Part shown: positions 56,311 to 64,000 of the stretch, piece after piece
How positions within the stretch are numbered: the stretch's first letter is position 1
Layout: the number at the start of each line of letters is the position of its first letter
Assembly (NCBI GenBank): GCA_015501595.1
Contig: JADNRX010000081.1
Coordinates: 112,124 to 176,123 of the forward strand
Direction of reading: 5' to 3'
DNA length: 64,000 bases
Source: Hymenopellis radicata
Lineage: Eukaryota; Basidiomycota; Agaricomycetes; Agaricales; Physalacriaceae
Notes under the pieces: generated by a model
What the model saw: the letters and a program-made list of their open reading frames with translations, nothing else
The model's database searches: none
What the model was told of the DNA's origin: nothing
Translations under genes and position numbers: made by a program

Positions 56311-57043
56311 ATGAGCATTGTCTACGGAGCCATGCCAGCCGAATCCTGGTATTGTAGCTTCCGCCTTTTTCTTTCTTACTTTCTAAACCATCCCAGGTCC
56401 AGGATTATCGGACCAGGCAACAACGTCGACGTCGCCGTTCAAAATCGGCCAATGGTCCTCACCAATGTTGCGCTGATTAGCGATGACTACCCAGGCCTTG
56501 CGTCTGTTCTTCTCGAGTACGACAATATCGACGGTACCAGGGCTCAGTCATGTCTCTGCACCCTCCACCCAGGTCAGGTTCGTGGTCGAAGTCGCGATCC
56601 CTCTGCGACACTGATAAATGCTTGCCTGCAGGAAGACTCAGCTTCCTTGTATATACCTTTGGGAGTGAATGACACTTTCACATTCTGTACCTCTGGTCGG
56701 AAGTGCGTCTTATCATCCCGTTGTCGTCCTACGTGATTCTGAAACAAACCCTCTAGCCCTGTTCAACTCTACGGCCACTACCTAGGTTTGTTTGACACGG
56801 CGGTGCTCTGAATGTCTTCATCCTTATCACTAGCCATCCTGCAGGCATGTTTCGTTTCTCAATAAACTCCGACAAACTCCCGAATAAACGAAGCCGAGAC
56901 GATGATAACAGGGTAAGTTAATGTGCACTCTCCCCCTTACCTCGACTAAGTCATTCACCCCCCAGGGATCTCCTGACGAAGAGCGGAGGACCAACGTGAA
57001 AAAGCCCAGAAATGACCTCAAGGGAAAGAAAACTCGGAACTGA
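56311..57043 (+). CDS. Nucleoplasmin-like (NPL/FKBP39-N-type) small protein with basic tail
   Basis: Six exons join in phase: 56311-56348, 56397-56577, 56632-56702, 56757-56785, 56845-56912, 56966-57043, all with GT...AG introns of 42-59 bp. The protein reads MSIVYGAMPAESWSRIIGPG, NRPMVLTNVALISDDYPGLA, RAQSCLCTLHPGQ, SLYIPLGVNDTFTFCTSGRN, PVQLYGHYLG, then KRSRDDDN and TNVKKPRNDLKGKKTRN. The TNVAL..SVLLEY..CLCTL..G..V.LYGHY pattern is that of the nucleoplasmin-like fold at the N-terminus of fungal nuclear FKBPs, which bind histones. The acidic domain, FKBP domain or both are missing and a Lys/Arg tail (nuclear-signal-like) ends it at about 150 residues. It may be a short histone-chaperone relative; this is inference. 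Confidence 0.65.
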
Positions 57044-58600
57044 CACGAGGGCAGGGCGCTTGCTGTATAGACTCTCGGTTGAAATATGTCGCTGCACACA
57101 TTCCTGTTCTTCAACTCAGTTTCCTCTCCTTCCCGCGGGGCATTTACCTAACCCCCTCGCGTAGGGCTAGTGGACCGATGTCCTATGCAGAGAAGAGCGG
57201 TTGAGGTCTGAAATGAATCTGTCGCGAAGAGGTACGCTTTGTGGACAGAGGAGTACGGGTAAATGGAAGTTGCTAACGACGTATAAGTGAAAGTGAATAC
57301 GGCAAGTCCCAGAGAAGAACGGGAAACTAAGAGAAAAACCGGCCGGCGGCGTCATGTATACAATCAAATTACCTGCATGTCGGGATGTGAGCGAAAATCT
57401 CCTGATTTATACATCCTAGTTCAAATAAGTATTCATGCGAGCAATGGTCACAGTTGCGTCCGTTCCACGATTCAAAGTGTGAATCTGTGTCCTGAGAAAA
57501 GTGTAGTTGTCGATGTCCGCGAGGATAGCAGCGCCAAGATACAACCGAGCGCCGTCTGCGGCGCGAGTCACACTTGCCGGACTGTATCCGAGTCAAAGTG
57601 CTAATAACTTTGAGAGGGAATGTGATGTTGGCTGACGATAACAGCGCCAACATGTAGTCGAGTCGCGACGTGCAATGGCGACGTCAAGTCGACCATTGGG
57701 CAGCCATCCTGTGTTTGGCTCCACTCTTGGTTCGGCAATCCGGCACTGGTCAAATCGGCGACTTATCTACTGCCCGACTTCAAGTTGGATGGTAGCTCGA
57801 CATTGTGGACCTCTCTAGGCTTCGACTTCCAGGTCGCAGCATCTATCCGGCGTCCGACTACAAGTCGACACTCCTTCTGGCCATCTTTATTTTGCTCAGA
57901 AGGTCCAGGCTTTGGACGCGCTGCAACGCTTCATTTAATTAATGGAGGAACGTCGCGGACATTGTGGATTCTATTCCGCATCGATATCTGTTGGACAAAG
58001 ATGCTGCTTGAGTTGATTGTCGGAAGCTTCGACCGTGCTGCCGCAATAGTCCTCGAAGGATGCTACTTAAAGTTTTTCCTGCTTTGCCATTATGTAATGT
58101 ACACTTCGTAAACATATGTATCCTGCACCATCCTTAGTTTCACTCGTTTCGCAAGGTTCACCGTTGAACGTTGAACGTTGAACTTGGGTTGAACTATATA
58201 TTTGAGCCTTTTATTCGTTGAACAACTTGCAACTGAATTCAAGCCTTGTGACTGATCGCCGTGCAGCGATGTGGATTGACTGCCTTTTTGGGGGTCCCCG
58301 ACCTTGGCCTCCACCACCACCGTCACTTGTAAACGCTAAGGCGGCTACTCTACGGTTACAGGCCGGGGCCGTGGAAAAGTTTTACGACTTCAAGTCGAGA
58401 GCCATCGGAGTCATCGACTACAAGTTGGGATTCTTCTCTGCAACTATAAGCCGAGAGTGCTGCCAGATTCCAAGTTGCAGCTCGTGTTGAAATCCGGGTG
58501 CATCTATTACACTCCTCGAACGGAACCGTCGCTGTCAACGATCACAACCGGAACTGTGTCGAACATATGGAGGATCACGCTGGAAGAAGCTGGAGAGTCT
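57044..58600. repeat. Paralogous segment 2 and CGACTT..AAGTCG-rich DNA
   Basis: 57.38-57.85 kb is the diverged duplicate of 53.5-54.15 kb (reading LGAAILADIDNYTFLRTQIH on the minus strand). 57.66-58.48 kb is dotted with GACTTCAAGTTGG, CGACTTCCAGGTCG, CGACTACAAGTCG, CGACTTCAAGTCG and CGACTACAAGTTGG, the same words found in the hAT-like cores. A GTTGAACGTTGAACGTTGAAC run lies at 58163-58185. No terminal repeats were found. ORFs here are not supported. Confidence 0.5.
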
Positions 58601-60180
58601 TCATGTCACAATAACCTTTTTGCCTCGGTAAAAGCATCCAAAACATAGAGGTTTCAAGGGTTGGCTGGCGAAATCGATGTAAATCTTTCTTCCTCGCTTT
58701 TGTCTGATCTGAACTAACCTGTTCACAAGACTTGTCTACTGTCATGGGAAGGACTTTGACATGGATGGCAGCACCCCAGCAGACGATTATCGGGTGTGAA
58801 CTGGATGGCGGCCCCGAGACTACTTAGAGAATCCACGAACTCCCGCCCCTGTTCGCACTCCTACGCCGTGCGCGCAACTCGGCGCGAGAAGTTCCAGCTG
58901 CTAGCCCTCCTGCCTCGCAGGTTTATACGTCTTGGCCTCCTGGACTTCCCGAGGAAGATATGTCATTGGAAGACATTGCCGAAGTTGTGGTTTTCTGGGG
59001 CGGATGCGCGTATCGGGATACGGTCGATCCGACTGTTTACGGAGAGCCCAAGATTGACATGAACGTCCTTGGGCCGATCGATCCGTTCAAGTCTTTGTAT
59101 GGTCGATTGTCATCATTCTGTATCCACACCGAAATATAACGGGACTCTACTCGTCTGTGTCGGTAATGAGGCTCAAGTGATGGTGTTCACGAGGAATATG
59201 GCGAATTGAAGGATGAATTCTCGGAGGACGAAGAGGTTCTTGGTGTTCCTGTGGGTAGCGATGCAGACGAAGAAAATTCGATGGACCAAGTTCGTTCCCA
59301 AACTTTAGGTATGCCTTGCTTTTCACCGCGCTTTAACACTCACCCAGGTGCAATTTAGACGGGATCGAAGTATTGAACTACTTATTCCGCCTGATTTCGC
59401 GCGTAAGGTGTTATATAACGGATACATGTGAGGCCGGAGGCGAGGCGGGGCGGTACCGATGGCAAAACGGAGGGTAAGGAAGGGCAATGATGGCAAGAAA
59501 CAGGCTATAGGGGTACGAGTTCGTGCTTGAATACTTATTGCAGCAAACGACTGACCTTTATTCCAAGCAAGGCTGGATGTGGTGGACGATATCTGTTTAG
59601 GACTGGGGAGACGGTAGAGCGGATTATTCAGATCATATCGCTGCTCACTTTCAGGGTAGACAAGGTTTGATCCTTGCCTTCGTGGTCGGTCTTGGAGGTG
59701 CGTCGCAGAGGCCACAGATGGATACAGTGTAGGCGCTATTCGCCGGCATGGGAACAGTAGACCACCTCTGGCGTCAAGGCGGAAAGTAACGACGCGCGTT
59801 GCGTAACTGCAGTTTTGTTAGAGCTCGGTCGGGACTAATGTGTGCTGTAACGCACTGGAGGATATGGGCTTAACAGGTACACGGTCGACTTTTATATCTT
59901 CGGCGGCGACGGAGGGTGTATAGCGTTTTCGATTAGAAAAGAGAGGTTGTGGAGGAGGAGGGCATGAGCACGACGTTTTTGACGACGTTGTTGATGATGA
60001 TGCCAACGACGGGGGTATAGGCACGCCGAGGACAAGCACGCAGGACGATGACAAGGGTACGAGAAAACGAGGACAAGGAGGATGAACAGCGCGACGAGGA
60101 GAAAGGTAGCACGACGACGTCTTGTGAGCCAGATTAAAGTATACCAGAAACGCACCCGTTCTTTGAAAGCCATCTAGGCC
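58601..60180 (+). pseudogene. Decayed coding stretch, unidentified; small minus ORF at its right
   Basis: Plus-strand segments read EEDMSLEDIAEVVVFWGGCA, YRDTVDPTVYGEPKIDMNVL, GPIDPFKSLYGRLSSF (58950-59120), then YNGTLLVCVGNEAQVMVFTR, EEYGELKDEFSEDEEVLGVP (about 59200) and after a likely intron VQFRRDRSIELLIPPDFARK (about 59345), with stops and frame changes between. Protein-like but no family recognised. At 59818-60173 (minus) a 93-codon ORF has one hydrophobic segment (TFLLVALFILLVLVFSY); weak support. Confidence 0.3.
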
Positions 60181-60790
60181 GGACTTAACCCCTTAACAAG
60201 GCAGTGAAGGTAAGGCTCGTCATCGTATTCTTTCTCGATTCGCGTGGTGGTGGACGCAGATGGAGGTGAATTTAGCGGCGGATGTTCCCGCTCGCACGCA
60301 GAGCCTACCAGGCAGCTAACTCACGACGATTGAGTGAACACTTACTTCGGCTACGGTAGCATCCCCTCTGAAAACAACACACGTAGCTTGACGACTACCT
60401 TCAATAGAAGTTGACGGACTGGGACCTGTTCAACAAGTCCATCTGACCCGGCCTTTCAAAATATCGCCCAGATACGACCTTGACATCACATGCAGACAAC
60501 GTGATGTCTATGATCACTCTCGACTCTGATGTCCTTGCGTTCAGCCCAACGCCCGACTATGAAATCGCGATCACTTGATGGTGGTGTATGGCTAGGTTTC
60601 AGGAGCGCGACATTGATCAATCGAACGACACCCTCTTAGGCGGGACGCTTGACTGAGGTCTAGCGGCTACAACATCTTCTCTACACGCTAAGTAAATAAA
60701 CCCTCGACCTAAATACAGCTTTACCGGAAATGTTGATTGTAGACCATATCCTGTACTCAAGGTTCCTCGCCATTACTGCGGTTTTTTGAC
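60181..60790. other. No feature seen
   Basis: Mixed-composition DNA without repeats, inverted termini or a credible ORF. Confidence 0.4.
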
Positions 60791-62220
60791 GCGCTATGCC
60801 GCCAGTGCGCCCACCGCCTGCGAATTCAACATTGGGCTCCAGGCGGTCTGTCGCGGCGGCGGCGGCGGAAGATTCGGAGTACGCCGTCTTCTAAGGATTG
60901 TTTCTGGGACTAGAATTGACGTTCTCCATTGCTGCTGAGCCTCCGAGTCTGGGTTTCATCCTTTGGTAAGGAAACCTCCCTCCTCAAAATTTCCAGATGG
61001 TGAATTCCGTCTTTCGGACGATCGCGACGCCCTAAATGCTGCTGGACCGTCTTCAGATGCCCCTGGTCATACGGACTGCCCTATCCATCTGTATTTATCG
61101 CCGTTAGTCCACCCGTTACCTTCAGAGAGCCGCGGGGCGGGATGACGACTTGAATCGACAACATGGAGTCGATCTCCTGGAGTTCTACAATCACGACAAG
61201 GGACCTACCGAGTCTGGGCTGCCTCGGTACCCTCTACTCGAAAGGTTTGATTTTAAAGTTCCAGTAGTAGGATATCATGCTGAATACTTGACAGCCAATT
61301 CGGTGAATGTCCTTAAGACCTACCTCCAGCGATGCGGCAGGACACAAACTGATTATCATTGTTGTCACAATCTAGCGCGTACGCCCGCCCACCGCTTGAC
61401 ATCACTTGCGCACAACATGGCTCGCGATCTCGTCGACTTCTATGACCATCAAACACATCAACGTGTCCTGTTGTGGACAACATTGAGGTCCTCCATGTTC
61501 CTCGGTAAGACTTTTGAATATCTTCTATTCGTTCATGCTCTTATTTTCTTGTTGGCAACATGGCAGTCCCACAACGACCCAGGAACACCTTGTCTTGGAG
61601 GGCTTAGTACGTGCCGTCAATATGGTTATGAAGGCAGCGACATAACTATCAGACGTGACACGATATATGGCGGTCATGCCGCATCGTACCTGAGGGCAGA
61701 GTTTGCAGCAAACTTGACTATGCTGCCAAACCTGGAATTTTACATCAAGCGCTCGAGTACGTGAGCAGCCGGAGCGGCGCCGACAAGCAGGCCCGACCTG
61801 AGAAGAGGCTCTTGGGGCGTTCGCTACTCTCACACCATGGACTTGATTTTAGAGTCAAAGCGATATTTGTGACACGCCGCGTCCTGATGGTGATGGGCAA
61901 CGAGAAGAGATTGTGAGGGAAATAAGCGTTATATCCTTCTGTTCTGTGGACGTGGAGGAGAAGAGGAGACTGACTGCCTACCAGCAGGATCCCGAAGAGA
62001 AGAAAAGGCTGCGCCCAAACGGAGGGCCCCCGGGCGAGTACATTCTCGGGGTCCTGAGTTGCCCTAGACGTATCGCCCATGGACAGCAGATACGCACGAG
62101 GCCTAGCAGCTCATTCTGTCCATCGTGCATGCTGGTGACTAGGCGACATTGTCCAGAGTGCGGCAGATACGGTGCTAGAGATGCCGAAGAACGAGAGTGT
62201 ACCTTTCGACTGTAGTATCG
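60791..62220 (+). pseudogene. Unidentified coding region with frame breaks
   Basis: An open plus-strand frame from about 61144 to 61764 reads QHGVDLLEFYNHDKGPTESG, RYPLLERFDFKVPVVGYHAE, NVLKTYLQRCGRTQTDYHCC and VDFYDHQTHQRVLLWTTLRS; 61505-61570 looks like an intron (GTAAGA...GGCAG). In other frames follow HLVLEGLVRAVNMVMKAA and LHQALEYVSSRSGADKQARP. These could be exons of one gene, but phases do not all agree. No domain recognised. Confidence 0.3.
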
Positions 62221-63640
62221 GACGACGAGTGGGAGGACAACTGAGATGATATTCTACTGTACAATTGTGGTATAAGTACTGTACGTACAACGGTCTTGTA
62301 GACAATAGAGAGATAGCTAAGACAATAAGAGAGAATGATTTACTTGGCATAGATGCAGGCCACTTCTTATAAATCATCTATGGACAAGAAAAAGTGGATT
62401 GAGGAGGTTGTGGGTCCCATTGATGGACTGTGGAATTAGACGCATGTACCAAGGTGCTGACGACCAGTGAGAACACTAAAATCAATGTTATGAAGCTCAC
62501 GAGGAAACCTACAGGCTACAGTGATGTCACACTGTGTAACAGCAGGCTGCACATCTCGCATAGGTCACACATTCAAAGAGATGGTTGCGAAGTCAGCTTG
62601 CATCTTGGGCTGCACCTCTTGGAGAGGGCATGGAGGCAAGCCACCTTGTGGACGAGTACTGAGACATGTCATTGCAGTGAACACAATTCCTCTCGCAACA
62701 GCTGGGTAAGACACCTTCCTGAGGTGCACGGCCAGGTTTGCGGGTGAGGAGGGCATAGTTGTAGGCGATGTAGAAATAGGAAAAATACGTTCATCGATCT
62801 GTTGTTCCCTATTTGTATGCGGTGGGATCGGCCCGATTGAGTGACCATCTCAAGTCCAATAGACCGATCACGCCCAACCTGAACCTGGTTCAACACTTCT
62901 TGCCTTCTCTCTATGACCACTTGCGCGATCCCCATGCCCAGGCCGTACCCTCAACGACGCCTTCATGCCCCCGTCTACCAGCAACAGCGAGGACATTCGT
63001 GGAGAGTATCTTTGCCACTGTAGAGGACGGTCAGTACGCCTTGATTCTGCACATTCTGTGTGTCGCCGCCTCCTCTCTTCGCCTTTTTCCTTCTACCGTG
63101 GTATTCCGGGCGCTCTCACATAACCTGTGCATGCTTCGACCACCACCCGTGTACGTCAACATCGAGATGGCTAACGTATTCCGAGAAGCCCATGGTGCGT
63201 GTTTTTTGGTCTGCAAACCCTTTCCTCGTTAAGCATCACCCTAGACGATTTGTGGCACCTCCCTTTGCGTTCTCCGTGCGTCAGCTCAACGAGTGCCCAG
63301 GCCTCTATCCCGTATTCCAATAACGTCGTGCGTCTCAGTTACTCGCAGTTCCCGCTCGTTGAAGCCGCCACCTACCGCCATCACCCTTGAAACCTCTGGC
63401 GATCGCCAGCACCTCTTCCCTCCTCCTGGATTGCGGTGCGCAACCACCAGGAACCAGCTGTGCTCACATAGAATGACCTTGCGAAGAGCGTTTTTCCACC
63501 ATAGAAGATGGCATCTTTTTGTTTACTCCCGTGATCCCCCTCGTCGAACCAGGTGTGACCCCGCCTCGTCCTTCCACCTTCCTCGGTTGCGCGACCTTGT
63601 GCTCACATCATCTTTTCAGTCCCTTTTTCCTGCTACACGC
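62221..63640. other. Mostly unexplained; one coding-like stretch
   Basis: 62813-63035 reads SDHLKSNRPITPNLNLVQHF, LPSLYDHLRDPHAQAVPSTT and FVESIFATVEDG on the plus strand, perhaps an exon of the gene entered at 63641. The rest has no supportable feature; a pyrimidine-rich stretch lies at 63050-63110. Confidence 0.25.
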
Positions 63641-64000
63641 TGCAAGGCAAGCTCGTTAACGAGTCAAATATTGCTTGCGACCTCATCATTCGCACGAGAC
63701 GTCCGTTAGTCAATCCCAAAGGTGTGTTTCCCTCTCTCATGCATAATGCGCCTCAACCATCTCTTGAACGACATACAGCCAGCAATATCGCCACGGACTA
63801 CTTCGAACTGCCTTGCCCAGGTGTAACATACGTGCTGCTCAATCTGTACGCGCACTGTCCTTCCTCTGTCGACAAAACTAATCGTTGTATAGACCAATCA
63901 TGCCGACAGTTGACGGCCACTTATGAGCAGGAACGATCGTGGGATACACTGTTTGTTGGATATATCGTGCGGTGCCTATGCACAGCAACCATGAGACCAA
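63641..64000 (+). CDS. Partial gene running off the right edge, unknown family
   Basis: From about 63641 the plus strand is open to the window end and reads GKLVNESNIACDLIIRTRRP, LVNPKGVFPSLMHNAPQPSL, ASNIATDYFELPCPGVTYVL, LNLYAHCPSSVDKTNRCIDQ and ERSWDTLFVGYIVRCLC. Cysteine-rich and protein-like; no domain recognised and no start found. Could instead be another decayed piece. Confidence 0.4.

Noticed and set aside
1..64000. tRNA or rRNA genes
   Set aside because: Sites such as GAGTTCGAACCG (6900) lack a matching A box and a cloverleaf; nothing convincing was found by eye.

Overview
The window looks like nuclear DNA of a mushroom-forming basidiomycete (Agaricomycete). The introns are short (about 38-66 bp, GT...AG), and the host genes are typical of that group: a septum-promoting small GTPase, an F-box protein, MYND-finger proteins, a WD40 protein and a nucleoplasmin-fold protein. 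Roughly the first 46 kb is a nest of mobile elements. The rest is gene-bearing host DNA with decayed or unrecognised coding stretches toward the right end. I saw no tRNA, rRNA, CRISPR array or prokaryotic signal.

Layout. 1-7.0 kb: a minus-strand non-LTR retrotransposon (endonuclease, reverse transcriptase, RNase H) split by two hAT-like insertions. 7.4-11.9 kb: a minus-strand zinc-knuckle/RNase H1-N-type gene split by a 2.6 kb near-perfect palindrome. 12.0-15.7 kb: a divergent pair, another RNase H1-N-type gene (minus) and a decayed Agaricomycete family gene (plus). 16.8-18.8 kb: a septation GTPase (Spg1/Tem1) gene, split by a hAT-like insertion and lacking its 3' end. 19-24.5 kb: a transposon-type gene on the minus strand cut by at least four insertions. 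24.5-28 kb: array-ended elements and coding remnants. 28-44 kb: one minus-strand Ty3/Gypsy element (gag, protease, RT, RNase H, integrase), cut by elements of 0.25 to 4.8 kb. 45-46 kb: small nested elements. 46.5-57 kb: host genes (tail-anchored WD40 protein, F-box protein, small unknown gene, truncated MYND-like gene, MYND-finger gene, nucleoplasmin-like gene). 57-64 kb: duplicated and decayed coding DNA and an unidentified gene running off the window.

Most notable pattern. At least seven hAT-like non-autonomous elements have exact 8-bp target duplications. Most share a related internal core (words such as GCTTACGCGTC and CGACTTSAAGTCG, and a CCCGGGGATGCTCG-like block), but the inner parts of their ends are dense arrays of a short palindromic word that differs from element to element: GGATCCGATCC, GAGTCGCGAGTC, ACCGGTTGCAACCGGT, CGAGTGCACTCG-like, GTGGGTTGGCGCGGG, GTACGGTTACGG. 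A second class ends in CATCAGGAA...TTCCTGATG, shows 2-bp duplications and carries its own arrays (CCTTGAGG, AACTCAAG, TTACGCC). A third class is a ~254-bp TA-target MITE. Insertions within insertions give a relative time order. I think the swapping of terminal arrays around a conserved core is the least described biology here.
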